A DNA stretch of 64,000 bases from Lachnospiraceae bacterium (GTDB lineage: Bacteria; Bacillota; Clostridia; Lachnospirales; Lachnospiraceae), in the NCBI GenBank assembly GCA_014804645.1, contig JAAUZI010000053.1, positions 20,774-84,773 on the forward strand, in the 5' to 3' direction. A program made the translations under genes and the position numbers. The notes beneath the pieces are model-generated. The model was not told where the DNA came from. It saw nothing but the letters and a program-made list of their open reading frames with translations, and ran no database searches. The first letter of the stretch is position 1; the number at the start of each line of letters is the position of its first letter. This document shows positions 44,815-53,150 of this stretch, in pieces.

Positions 44815-46683
44815 CTATGCCTCCACATAATACTGTGCTTGGGCGTTCCACATCTCATAATATTTTCCCGACATATCTCGCACCAGCTCCTCGTGGGTTC
44901 CCTGTTGGATCAGCTGTCCCTCATGGAACACCGCGATCTTGTCGCAGAACCGGCAGGAGGACAGTCTGTGGGAGATATAGATGGCGGTCTTATCCTCCAC
45001 GATCTCGTCAAAGCGCTTGTAGATCTCAAATTCCGCCAAGGGATCCAGCGCCGCCGTGGGCTCATCTAAGAGTACAAAGGGTGCCGTCTTATAGACTGCT
45101 CTGGCGATGGCCACCTTCTGGGCCTCTCCGCCTGAAAATTCCACCCCGTCCTCATAATCCTTGTACAGATAGGTGTTAAGGCCCTGTTCCAGCTCTGCCA
45201 GCCGCTCCCCTAAGCCTGCTGCCTCCAGACATTTTTGCACTCTTGCCTCGTCATAGTCCTCCGACACTGCCACATTCTCCCCCAGCAGAAAGGAAAAGAG
45301 CTGATAGTCCTGAAACACCACCGAGAAAAGTCTGCTGTACTCCTCATGCTTAAACTTGCGGATGTCCACGCCGTTTAGCAGTATCTCTCCCTCCTGGGGA
45401 TCGTACAGTCGGCACAGGAGCTTAATCATGGTGGTCTTGCCGGAGCCATTCATCCCCACGATAGCCAGTTTCTCTCCCACCTTAAGCTCCATGGAAAAAT
45501 GCCGCAGAGCGTACTGCTCTGTGTTTGGATACTTAAAGGACACATCCCGAAACTCGATCCGGTACAGGTTATCGCTGCGTTTCTCCAGCGGCAGCTTACC
45601 CTTGTACATCTCGTCCTCGATCTCCAGGAATTCCAATTTACTTACCTGTCTCCGTGCCCCCAGGGCCAGCTCGGGAAACATATAACAAAGATTCGATGCG
45701 GTATTAAATATATTTTTCATGCATCCTGCAAAGCGCACCACAGAGCCAATGGACATAGCTCCGGCCAGAGCCAGCAGTCCCACCACCAGATATGCGCCGC
45801 ACTCCACGATTCCGGTGGGAACATTGCCCCAGAAATTGCTTTTCCCGCTGTTCAGTGACGCTCCCCACACTTCCTTTCGATGCGCCGGTCGAGTAACTTT
45901 TCCCAAAGTCCAAAATCGCAGTAGATCGTAGCCCTGATACAGCCGGACGTCCTTGCCGGACCGATAGTTGAAACCATAGTTCATCGCCAGGTCCCAGACC
46001 AGGCTGGCATTCTCAATCCTCTCCTCGTCCGTCTCCTCCTTGCCCATCATATATTTTTGTACCCGCTTATTGTAGAAGGTTCCCATGGTGCTTCCCACAA
46101 TCATTGTCAAAACCATAATCAGCAGTACCACATAGACTGTTACACTCTGTGCCCGCAGAATATAGAGAAAGACCGGGGCGCCCACGATCACCGCTCCCAC
46201 CAGTCTGCACAGACCGTCCTGAATTGCCTGCATATAGTAGCGAATGGTATAGATGCCCGCTCCCCAGTTATTGTCCTGCCAGATGCGCTCCCGCATCTTG
46301 CGGGTCTTGGGATCATCGATTTTGGAATAATCCATCTTCAGAATCTTTTCCTCCGTCATGCTGTCCCATTTCCGATAGACGATCTCCCAGCGCACGTCCA
46401 GGCGATTCTGCAGCATACCGCTGCAAAGCTGCAAAACAAAAAGAAGAACACAGACCACTGCCGCCACCAAAAAAGTCTGCTGGAAATGAATCCCTGCGGT
46501 CAATTGATCCAATATATATACTGACAACAGCAGCCCCAGATAGGATGCCCCGGCATCCAGCAGAGACTTCAATCCCGTGTACCGAAAATAGGTTTTGTCC
46601 AGCTCCCGGACAACCCTCAGAATTCTCCTGATATTTTTGAAATGCTCCCGCAGCGGGAGTCTACTTGTCAAATCTGTTTCCAT
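44815..46683 (-). CDS. ABC exporter, fused permease-ATPase (second half-transporter)
   Basis: A 622-residue half-transporter: about six transmembrane helices (residues 30-330) and a C-terminal ATPase. The Walker A is VGMNGSGKTTM (about residue 414), the Q-loop VFQDYQLF, and the signature FSGGEAQK rather than LSGGQ. The Walker B with its catalytic glutamate is VLLDEPTAALDP, and the switch is SHRLSS. Its start is 11 bases after the stop of the paired exporter gene, so they probably form a heterodimer. Substrate is unknown; the LytTR/GHKL module upstream suggests a peptide or a compound sensed from outside. The start has AGGAGGTAAATCA. Confidence 0.88.
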   Translation of the reverse strand: METDLTSRLPLREHFKNIRRILRVVRELDKTYFRYTGLKSLLDAGASYLGLLLSVYILDQLTAGIHFQQTFLVAAVVCVLLFVLQLCSGMLQNRLDVRWEIVYRKWDSMTEEKILKMDYSKIDDPKTRKMRERIWQDNNWGAGIYTIRYYMQAIQDGLCRLVGAVIVGAPVFLYILRAQSVTVYVVLLIMVLTMIVGSTMGTFYNKRVQKYMMGKEETDEERIENASLVWDLAMNYGFNYRSGKDVRLYQGYDLLRFWTLGKVTRPAHRKEVWGASLNSGKSNFWGNVPTGIVECGAYLVVGLLALAGAMSIGSVVRFAGCMKNIFNTASNLCYMFPELALGARRQVSKLEFLEIEDEMYKGKLPLEKRSDNLYRIEFRDVSFKYPNTEQYALRHFSMELKVGEKLAIVGMNGSGKTTMIKLLCRLYDPQEGEILLNGVDIRKFKHEEYSRLFSVVFQDYQLFSFLLGENVAVSEDYDEARVQKCLEAAGLGERLAELEQGLNTYLYKDYEDGVEFSGGEAQKVAIARAVYKTAPFVLLDEPTAALDPLAEFEIYKRFDEIVEDKTAIYISHRLSSCRFCDKIAVFHEGQLIQQGTHEELVRDMSGKYYEMWNAQAQYYVEA

Positions 46684-46694
46684 TGATTTACCTC

Positions 46695-48566
46695 CTAAAA
46701 AGAGTTCGCATGTTCCTTCTCATAGTAGCTGCTCTGCACCTGATACATTTGGGCATAGGCTCCCTGCCGCTCCATAAGCTGTTCGTGGGTTCCTTCTTCC
46801 AGAATACGCCCCTGTTCCAGCAGGATAATGCGATCCGAGAACCGGGTGCTTGCCAGTCTGTGGGAAATGAATATGGCTGTCTTGCCTCTGCTGTGTTCCA
46901 GATAACTCTCATAGACCTCGCTCTCCGCAATGGGGTCCAGCGCCGCAGTGGGTTCATCCAGCACCAACATCGGGGCATCCTTATACAAGGCCCTGGCCAG
47001 CATCAGTTTCTGCTGCTGACCGCCGGAAAGTTCAATGCCTCTTTGAGAAATAGTCTTTGTCATAAAAGTATCCAGCGTGAGTTTCTTCCGCTCAAAGGTC
47101 TCTGACAATCCCGCTTTCTCAAGGGCCTCCCACGCCCTTTTCTCATCTGTCTCCTCCCGGCACTGCAGGGAAAGGTTCTCCGCTATGGTTATGGGCAGTG
47201 AGAGCTGTTCCTGAAACACCACAGACAGGAGCTGATACCATTCTGCCGGTTTCATCTCCTCCCGACTCCGACCGTCCACCAATATCCGTCCCTCGTCCGG
47301 GCGGTACAGACCGCAGAGCAGCTTGACCAGAGTAGTTTTGCCCGCGCCGTTTGCACCCACCAGAGCCAGCTTTTCCCCAGGCGCAATGGTCAGATTGAAA
47401 TGCTCCAAAATCTTCTCGCCCGGAGTTCCATCCTCTTTCTTATAGGCAAAACTCACATCCTCAAAAACGATGCCCGGTCCCTGTCTGCGCTCCTTTGCGG
47501 CGGGCAGACGGCATGTAAACTCCTCCTCGGGAACTTCCTCGGGCAGCGCCATATAGGCCCGGAAGTAATCTGTGGCATTGCGGGCCGCTTTCAGCCCTCC
47601 AATTTGATATAATATACCGGTGACAAACCCGGAGAAACCGGTCACAGCGCCAAAATACAGCACAAAGTCACTGACGCCGATATTCCCTGCAGCCACGCTG
47701 TAGATCAGATAGCCATAGGCAGCCACATCCCGCACCAGACCGATCAGACAGTTCATGACATGCTGCCAGTTGTTCAGGCGCTGATAAGCCCTTTTATCCT
47801 CCTCCATCTCATGTATCGCACCGTCGCGGATGCCGCCGAGCCATGTATTCATACCAAAGATTCTCACATCCTTGGCCGCTGTCATATTTCCCATGGCAGA
47901 GAGGATATAGTTCCAGTGCCTGTTGTGCTGCGCCTCCCGCTCCCGCATCTGATCCTGAAAATGCAGCCCCTTCTCAATCACCAGGACATTCAGCAGGGAC
48001 AATATCGTCAGTACCAGAATGATCCAGGGGTTTAGCACCCCAAGCACAGTGGAGTACAACAAAAAACACAGGATATTCTGCAATATTTCAAAGGTGCCGT
48101 CAAAGGATCTGGTACCGGCACACCAGTCGCCGCCAGAGGCCACTTCCAGAGCCTCGTGGTACGCCTTTTTGCCCCACTCGGACTCAGGAATCTCATAGGA
48201 TACCCGCAGACTTTTCAGGTACAGCTCCGGTATCAGGAAAAAACGCACCATATTTTGCGCGAAATATTTCCCGTTCAGTCCGTTGTTCACCCCATACAAT
48301 GCTGTCACCAGTATGCCCCACAGCGCCAGAGTGCGAATCAACACTGCCGCTGTGACATTGCCTGCCAGCAGGTCCAGCACCAGCTTGGGTAGAAAGATGC
48401 CCACCAGTGGCACTAACGTTCCCAGAATCATTTTCAACACTGCCAACAGTACCACACCCGGCTCCCACTTCCAATATGTCTTCATCCAGAACAGAATATT
48501 GCTGGGAATGCTGTGGCGCACCACCCGGTAGTCTCCTGTCTGTCTTTCCTGTTTCCTGTTTTTCAT
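46695..48566 (-). CDS. ABC exporter, fused permease-ATPase (first half-transporter)
   Basis: A 623-residue half-transporter with about six transmembrane helices followed by an ATPase domain. The motifs are canonical: Walker A VGANGAGKTTLVKLL, signature ELSGGQQQK, Walker B LVLDEPTAALDP and switch SHRLAST. It therefore complements its partner, whose signature reads FSGGE. The start has TTAAGGAGATGGTATTTTC. In front of it is a TATAAT -10 box, a weak -35 and two direct repeats, which suggests activation by the LytTR regulator encoded upstream. Confidence 0.88.
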   Translation of the reverse strand: MKNRKQERQTGDYRVVRHSIPSNILFWMKTYWKWEPGVVLLAVLKMILGTLVPLVGIFLPKLVLDLLAGNVTAAVLIRTLALWGILVTALYGVNNGLNGKYFAQNMVRFFLIPELYLKSLRVSYEIPESEWGKKAYHEALEVASGGDWCAGTRSFDGTFEILQNILCFLLYSTVLGVLNPWIILVLTILSLLNVLVIEKGLHFQDQMREREAQHNRHWNYILSAMGNMTAAKDVRIFGMNTWLGGIRDGAIHEMEEDKRAYQRLNNWQHVMNCLIGLVRDVAAYGYLIYSVAAGNIGVSDFVLYFGAVTGFSGFVTGILYQIGGLKAARNATDYFRAYMALPEEVPEEEFTCRLPAAKERRQGPGIVFEDVSFAYKKEDGTPGEKILEHFNLTIAPGEKLALVGANGAGKTTLVKLLCGLYRPDEGRILVDGRSREEMKPAEWYQLLSVVFQEQLSLPITIAENLSLQCREETDEKRAWEALEKAGLSETFERKKLTLDTFMTKTISQRGIELSGGQQQKLMLARALYKDAPMLVLDEPTAALDPIAESEVYESYLEHSRGKTAIFISHRLASTRFSDRIILLEQGRILEEGTHEQLMERQGAYAQMYQVQSSYYEKEHANSF

Positions 48567-48607
48567 GAAAATACCATCTCCTTAATTCTTTTGATTTTAC
48601 AGTCTGC

Positions 48608-48636
48608 ATTATAGCATGGTTCCCCCAGACACAAAA
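48608..48636 (-). promoter_or_regulatory. Promoter of the ABC exporter genes
   Basis: On the minus strand a perfect TATAAT (48608-48613) is preceded at 17 bases by TTTTGT (48631-48636), a poor -35. Together with the adjacent repeats this is the layout of an activator-dependent promoter. Confidence 0.65.
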
Positions 48637-48638
48637 AA

Positions 48639-48675
48639 TTCGTGCACGAATGGTTCTCATCATGCACGAATGGTT
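48639..48675 (-). promoter_or_regulatory. Direct-repeat operator, probable LytTR binding site
   Basis: The 13-mer AACCATTCGTGCA (minus strand) occurs twice, at 48663-48675 and 48643-48655, exactly 20 bases apart. The second copy also lies in a perfect palindrome ATTCGTGCACGAAT (48639-48652). LytTR regulators bind paired direct repeats about two helical turns apart. The site ends a few bases upstream of the -35 region. Confidence 0.6.
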
Positions 48676-48688
48676 TTGAAGTTTTGAA

Positions 48689-49360
48689 CTAATCAGATAG
48701 CTCCAGCGGGAGCAGCACCTCCGTGGCGAACACGCCCTCCTCGTCCTGTCTGTCCAGATAGCCGTGATATTTCTCCACCACCCTGTCCATCCGCATCAGC
48801 CCGTAGCCGTGTTCCCGAGAGACCTTCGTGGACCGGTAGCTATCGCCCTGCCGCTTAAGTTTCCCCGCCGTGGCATTGAGCACATAGAGGTAGAGCTGAC
48901 CCTGCAGCACATCTACATAGATACGAATAAACCGCTGCCCCTCCTCCTCTATCCGCATGCACGCCTCTATGGCATTGTCCAGCAGATTGCCCAGAATCAC
49001 ACAGAGATCCACCTCTGCGATAGACAGCTGCTGGGGTACTGTGGCTTTGGCCTCCACGGTGATCTGTCTGGCCCTGGCCACTGAAATCTTACTGTTTAAA
49101 ATCGCGTCCACCATCACATTGCCCGTCTTGATCACCGTGTCCACCTGGTTTATGTCCTCGTCCAACTGATCCAGATAGACGGCCAGCTCCTCATATTTCC
49201 CCATGGACAGATATGCCTTCATGGTCTGAATATGATTGCGGTAATCATGTCGCCAGCCCCTGGTCTGACGATACATATTCTCCACTTCCTCGCAGTGCTT
49301 TTCCATCAGGTCCTGCTGATAGGCCGCCATCCTGCGCTCCATCTTTCTGTTGATCCTCAT
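48689..49360 (-). CDS. GHKL-type sensor histidine kinase without membrane domain
   Basis: A 223-residue kinase. The H-box with the phosphorylated His is in GWRHDYRNHIQTMK (about residues 36-49), and the GHKL ATPase shows LGNLLDNAIEAC (N-box) and HGYGLMRMDRVVEKY (G-box). There is no transmembrane or sensor domain, and an in-frame stop lies three codons upstream of the start, so it is not truncated by the choice of start. Short cytoplasmic kinases of this type occur beside LytTR regulators in Lachnospiraceae. Partner: the regulator at 49476. It is followed by the exporter promoter. Confidence 0.85.
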   Translation of the reverse strand: MRINRKMERRMAAYQQDLMEKHCEEVENMYRQTRGWRHDYRNHIQTMKAYLSMGKYEELAVYLDQLDEDINQVDTVIKTGNVMVDAILNSKISVARARQITVEAKATVPQQLSIAEVDLCVILGNLLDNAIEACMRIEEEGQRFIRIYVDVLQGQLYLYVLNATAGKLKRQGDSYRSTKVSREHGYGLMRMDRVVEKYHGYLDRQDEEGVFATEVLLPLELSD

Positions 49361-49417
49361 GTCGTCTCACGCCCCGTTTCCGTCTCTATACACAGATGCT
49401 TTATCTGCCTGTTTCTC

Positions 49418-49471
49418 CTAATGTCTCGCCAAAAGATACCTGACTTTCTTTTCTCTTTTTTCAGGCATCAT
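49418..49471 (-). CDS. Possible 17-residue cationic peptide between regulator and kinase genes
   Basis: A short frame, MMPEKREKKVRYLLARH, begins four bases after the regulator stop. AAGGAGGAG, made of the regulator's last codons, is about ten bases upstream. Its stop overlaps a further TTAGGAG. It is strongly basic with a small hydrophobic patch near the end. Given the exporter and LytTR pair around it, it could be a signal or toxin-like peptide, but short frames arise by chance and no processing site is evident. Confidence 0.25.
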   Translation of the reverse strand: MMPEKREKKVRYLLARH

Positions 49472-49475
49472 AAGA

Positions 49476-50267
49476 TTACGACTCCTCCTTGCGGAAATAG
49501 GCAATAAACGCCTTTACCACCTGTTCGTACAGCCGTCGGCTCACCGGAATCCGACCGTCGCTTTCTAAAATTATCTCGGTCCGCTCTACCCTGTGAATAT
49601 GTCGGATGTGGCACAGATAGGAGCGGTGACAGCGGATAAAAGGCCGCCGCGAGAGTTTATCGCACAGCGCGTTAAAGCTTTCCCGCAGCTGGATTTCCTG
49701 CCCCTGTTCCCGCTCTTCTATATTCTGCCGCCCAAAGTCACCCGCTACAGACTGTCCGAAACGCTTTCTGCCTGAAACCAGGTGACATATGGTATAATGC
49801 CCCCTGGCCTCAAAGTACTCTATATCCTGTTCCGGCAGCTTTACCACACCCTCCTGGGTCTGAAAGAGCAGCTGCAAAGTCGGCGCAGGCTCCTGCAAAA
49901 GCTTATCCAGGCATTCCCACACCTTCTCCTGCGTGATGGGCTTGAGCAGATATCTGATGGCCTCCACCTCATATCCCTCCTGAAGATAGTCCGTGATACC
50001 GGTGGTAAAGACCAGCTTTACCCCACTGTCCGTCTCCCGTATCCTGCGGGCAGTCTCCATACCGTTTATGCCCGGCATCTGGATGTCCAGAAATATCATG
50101 TCGTAGCGCTCTTCCGCCCAGTCAAAAAGAAACTCAGAGGCATGACCAAAGCGCCGCACCAGGATATCCACCTGGTCCCGGTGCCTGTGCCAGTTCTCTA
50201 TATGTTGTTCCAAAAGCTGCGCATGCGGGGTCTCATCCTCCACAATGGCAATCCTGATCCGCTCCAT
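49476..50267 (-). CDS. LytTR-family response regulator
   Basis: A 263-residue two-component regulator. The N-terminal receiver domain begins IRIAIVEDETPHA with the acidic pocket; the phosphorylated Asp is in MIFLDIQMPGINGMETA (about residue 59), and the conserved Lys is in YLLKPI. Residues about 150-260 are a LytTR DNA-binding domain (YFEARGHYTICHLVSGR, FIRCHRSYLCHIRHIHRVE). This domain recognises direct repeats, and such a pair occurs in front of the ABC genes. Partner kinase is downstream. The start follows CTGGGAGACATGGG. Confidence 0.92.
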   Translation of the reverse strand: MERIRIAIVEDETPHAQLLEQHIENWHRHRDQVDILVRRFGHASEFLFDWAEERYDMIFLDIQMPGINGMETARRIRETDSGVKLVFTTGITDYLQEGYEVEAIRYLLKPITQEKVWECLDKLLQEPAPTLQLLFQTQEGVVKLPEQDIEYFEARGHYTICHLVSGRKRFGQSVAGDFGRQNIEEREQGQEIQLRESFNALCDKLSRRPFIRCHRSYLCHIRHIHRVERTEIILESDGRIPVSRRLYEQVVKAFIAYFRKEES

Positions 50268-50316
50268 CCCATGTCTCCCAGTTTATGACTTTCTCTAGTA
50301 TGCTACAATATTTTTG

Positions 50317-50388
50317 CTAAAAAGTCCAGTCGGGGAGCAAAGTTTCCATATAGTCGATGGCATGCTGTACTCCCTTGACCCAATCCAT
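50317..50388 (-). pseudogene. Remnant of an AraC-family regulator (first 23 codons)
   Basis: A 23-residue frame, starting MDWVKGVQHAIDYMETLL and ending at TAG, matches the usual N-terminus of AraC-type regulators (MDWxxxxxxAIDYIE). It is headed by a perfect ribosome site AGCAGGAGGAGAGACA. The helix-turn-helix domains are missing and the LytTR regulator begins 49 bases further on. It appears to be what is left of a deleted gene, or an expressed short peptide. Confidence 0.5.
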
Positions 50389-50472
50389 TGTCTCTCCTCC
50401 TGCTGTGATTAAACATACCGCATCCGGCGTGATAGTTCCCGACATTTCCTGCGTTTTGCGGGCGGATGTATA

Positions 50473-51816
50473 TCATACTCCCTGTCCGTCTCCGCAGTTC
50501 TTCATGGCAATTCGCAGATTGCTCTGCATGGTACTATCTTCCTTATACTTCTCGTCCATCCACCGATACACCGGCATCAGCTTTTCATGCCTTTTATGTG
50601 ACATGGCCTGCAGGGCGGTGTGGGCAATCCAGTAATCCTCCGACTTCATCCACTCAATGAAGAGATCCACATAGTTCAGCGCATCCCTCGCATTTCCCAT
50701 GGCATATATGGCTGTTCTCAGCAATTCCTTATTTTCGATGCGTTTTACATGCCCTACAATATCCCCTGCCCGGAACTGTTCACAATCCATCAGATACCTG
50801 TAAACAGACTTTCCCTGTTCGGATTGTATCTCTTCCAGAATCTGTAGCACCTGTCGGTAAAATTGGGTGCGAACCTCCATGGGCAGACGCCGGATGCTGC
50901 TGATACAGCTGCATATTGCGGGGATTCTTTTTTCCGCCAGTAGTCTTCCAAAGACCTCCAGCCCCTTCTCCTGCCTCATTTGAAGCAGAACCGCGCAGCA
51001 TACATCCGTAACCTCCTCATCCTCAAACGCAAGCTCCTCCAGAAAAGCGATTGTCTCATCCCCAAGCTCTTTTAAACGAAACAGGGAATCCAGCAACTGC
51101 CTTTTGGCAACCAGCGTCCGGCAGGAAGAGTACTGTTCCAGAACCTGCTGCTGGGTTCTTCGCAGCCGATAGCCATAGCTCCTCATCTGACAGCCGTCAA
51201 TAATATCCTCAAAATAGCCTTCCATCCATTCCAGAAATGTCATACCCGTGTCAAAGGGAGGGCCGTCCTCCTCCATATTCCAGTCAATATACATAATTCT
51301 GTCGGCATCCCCGCCGGAGAGCATCAGCATATTGTCATAGGTACAACCCTGGGTTCCGATTGGCATCATATTGGAAAAAAGTTTACTCTGATATTCTTCA
51401 TAATCGGCATCGGTTTCAAAACTTTCCCCAAGCTCGTCCAACATGCGCATATGCTCACGCCACTGCTCCTTTGTGAGCTGTGTTGTGACCGTCTGCTCAA
51501 ATATCTGTCCCAGATAGGGATTCCTGTCCTCAGCCAGCACTTTCTCAAAAGGATACAGCCCATAATATGGCCCGGCCCCGCCGTTGCCCACCTTGGTCAG
51601 ATAAAAGACATACTCCTCCGGGAATTTCACATGCCTCTCCTCCTCGGCCCGCCGGATCTCCGCCATATTCACTACCGGATTTATCCGGTACTGGTGTTTC
51701 TCCGCGCCAAATATTTTCCGCCCGGCGTCCACTCTACCGGCCTCCTCTATCAATTCCCGCAGATACTGTGCATATTCATCTGTAAGCTGCTTTTCAACCT
51801 TTTTCGGCTTGCTCAT
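50473..51816 (-). CDS. SMI1/KNR4 (SUKH) family protein with helical-repeat C-terminus
   Basis: A 447-residue protein. Residues about 40-215 form a SUKH domain: IRRAEEERHVKFPEEYVFYLTKVGNGG, YGLYPF, and the later GTQGCTYDNMLMLSGGDADRI and FLEWMEGYF. The C-terminal half is helical and resembles HEAT-like repeats (FLEELAFEDEEVTDVCCAVLLQMR). SUKH proteins often serve as immunity proteins against nuclease toxins, though stand-alone members with other roles exist. No toxin gene is seen nearby in the window. The start has GGGAGGATAAATTT. It lies in the most accessory stretch of the window. Confidence 0.8.
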   Translation of the reverse strand: MSKPKKVEKQLTDEYAQYLRELIEEAGRVDAGRKIFGAEKHQYRINPVVNMAEIRRAEEERHVKFPEEYVFYLTKVGNGGAGPYYGLYPFEKVLAEDRNPYLGQIFEQTVTTQLTKEQWREHMRMLDELGESFETDADYEEYQSKLFSNMMPIGTQGCTYDNMLMLSGGDADRIMYIDWNMEEDGPPFDTGMTFLEWMEGYFEDIIDGCQMRSYGYRLRRTQQQVLEQYSSCRTLVAKRQLLDSLFRLKELGDETIAFLEELAFEDEEVTDVCCAVLLQMRQEKGLEVFGRLLAEKRIPAICSCISSIRRLPMEVRTQFYRQVLQILEEIQSEQGKSVYRYLMDCEQFRAGDIVGHVKRIENKELLRTAIYAMGNARDALNYVDLFIEWMKSEDYWIAHTALQAMSHKRHEKLMPVYRWMDEKYKEDSTMQSNLRIAMKNCGDGQGV

Positions 51817-51904
51817 AAATTTATCCTCCCAGCTCTGAGTTTACTGCTTTATTCTAACATATTCACAGGTCGGCTCACAAGAACTTTGGCAATTTGGGCA
51901 CAAA

Positions 51905-51945
51905 TATAGTAAACGACATTGATATTTCTAATGTCGTTTACTATA
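51905..51945. repeat. Perfect 16-bp inverted repeat with 9-nt loop
   Basis: TATAGTAAACGACATT (51905-51920) and AATGTCGTTTACTATA (51930-51945) are exact complements around GATATTTCT. One arm plus loop recurs at 1241-1265. No T run follows, so it is not a typical terminator. The rest of the gap 51817-52159 is AT-rich with no gene seen. Confidence 0.6.
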
Positions 51946-52159
51946 ACTAAAATTCGGCAAATAATACTTTACAATCTTCATCGTCTGTGTTTTAATAGGA
52001 GTACGGTCTAATACGCTCAAGAATTTCAAGATTTCTACCACTATGCTTTTGATCGTACTTTCCCACATTTTATCTTATAATAGATGCAAAGTCTTCTCCC
52101 AGGAATATATTACAAAGACAGGCAGACATCAGATTTTCAATGAAAAAGGAGGGATTATT

Positions 52160-52939
52160 ATTTCTATCTATCAACGTATGAAAAATGAACATCGCCAGCT
52201 TTGCCAGCAGCTTGATAAAATCCAGGCAGAACTTGCCAGGTTTCCCGAAGGCAAATTGATCTGTACCCACAACGGAAACCGTTTCAAATGGTATCATTCT
52301 GACGGGAAATCTAAATCTTATATTCCCAAGCAGAACCGTGCGCTGGCAGAACAATTAGCCGTGAAAAAGTACCTGTCACTCCAAGCTCAAAATATGTTAC
52401 AGGAAAGACGATCTATTGAGTATTACCTACGACATCATGACGCCGACATAAAACAGGCCGATGAACTTCTGACAGCATCAGAATATCAGGAACTCCTTGC
52501 CCCCTATTTTACTCCCGTTTCCCAGGAACTTTCTGCTTGGATGCACGCTCCCTATGAAAGAAGTCAAAAGTATCCGGAACAACTGATCCACAAGGCAAGC
52601 TCTGGAAACCTGGTCCGTTCGAAATCTGAGGCAATTATTGATATGCTACTTCTTATGAACAAAATCCCCTTTCGTTATGAGTGTGAACTGCAATTAGAAG
52701 AAACCACCCTCTACCCGGACTTTACATTGCGCCATCCTTTGACAGGGCAAGTCTTCTATTGGGAACATTTTGGCATGATGGACAATCCCAACTACTGCCG
52801 CAATGCCACCACCAAGCTCCAGCTCTACTTCTCCCATGGAATCATACCCACCATCAACTTGATCACTACCTATGAAACCAAGGATAATCCGTTGAATATA
52901 GAAATTGTGGAAGGTATTATACAACACTATTTCCTGTGA
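52160..52939 (+). CDS. Hypothetical protein, possible PD-(D/E)XK-type nuclease
   Basis: About 260 residues, AT-richer than its neighbours, which suggests transfer. The N-terminal half is a coiled coil (RMKNEHRQLCQQLDKIQAEL) followed by a basic patch. The C-terminal part holds NLVRSKSEAIIDMLL, YPDFTL and VFYWEHFG, an E...PD...WEH order that fits a restriction-endonuclease-like fold; this is motif reading, not proof. Start choice is unusual. AGGAGGG at 52147-52153 has no ATG, GTG or TTG at a proper distance in frame, but ATT at 52160 is seven bases away. The first in-frame ATG is at 52178. A short frame starting at 52140 stops on that ATG (ATGA). Confidence 0.6.
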   Translation: MSIYQRMKNEHRQLCQQLDKIQAELARFPEGKLICTHNGNRFKWYHSDGKSKSYIPKQNRALAEQLAVKKYLSLQAQNMLQERRSIEYYLRHHDADIKQADELLTASEYQELLAPYFTPVSQELSAWMHAPYERSQKYPEQLIHKASSGNLVRSKSEAIIDMLLLMNKIPFRYECELQLEETTLYPDFTLRHPLTGQVFYWEHFGMMDNPNYCRNATTKLQLYFSHGIIPTINLITTYETKDNPLNIEIVEGIIQHYFL

Positions 52940-53021
52940 CAGATGCTCTACGGTGATTTTATGTCTACCCAAAACTTTCAATTGCCTAAGTCGAGACAAT
53001 ATGGCATATGGCTTTTTAATG

Positions 53022-53138
53022 TGGGGCATATATAAGAAAATTGTTTCCCTGTGCCCCGCCCAGGCCGAAAAGGACCTATTTAATAGGCAAAAAAACTCTA
53101 AACGGGGCATATACAAAAAAATTGTCCGGCCAGATCCA
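53022..53138. repeat. Two degenerate inverted copies of the 82-bp repeat core
   Basis: GGGGCATATATAAGAAAATTG (starting near 53024; 20 bases of it conserved) ends in CTGTGCCCCGC. A second copy, GGGGCATATACAAAAAAATT, starts near 53104. Both match the reverse complement of the core in the tandem copies at 53151-53336. The two groups face each other, giving a large inverted arrangement. Confidence 0.55.
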
Positions 53139-53150
53139 CTTTTTTACTTC

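Noticed and set aside
49361..49475. Frameshift that removed a sensor domain from the GHKL kinase
   Set aside because: An in-frame stop lies directly upstream and the gap to the regulator is too short for a membrane domain. Short cytoplasmic kinases of this size are normal next to LytTR regulators.
50473..51816. Toxin-immunity locus around the SUKH protein
   Set aside because: No polymorphic toxin, secretion-associated or nuclease-toxin gene with a suitable partner domain is adjacent; the nearest nuclease-like gene has a different architecture and opposite strand.
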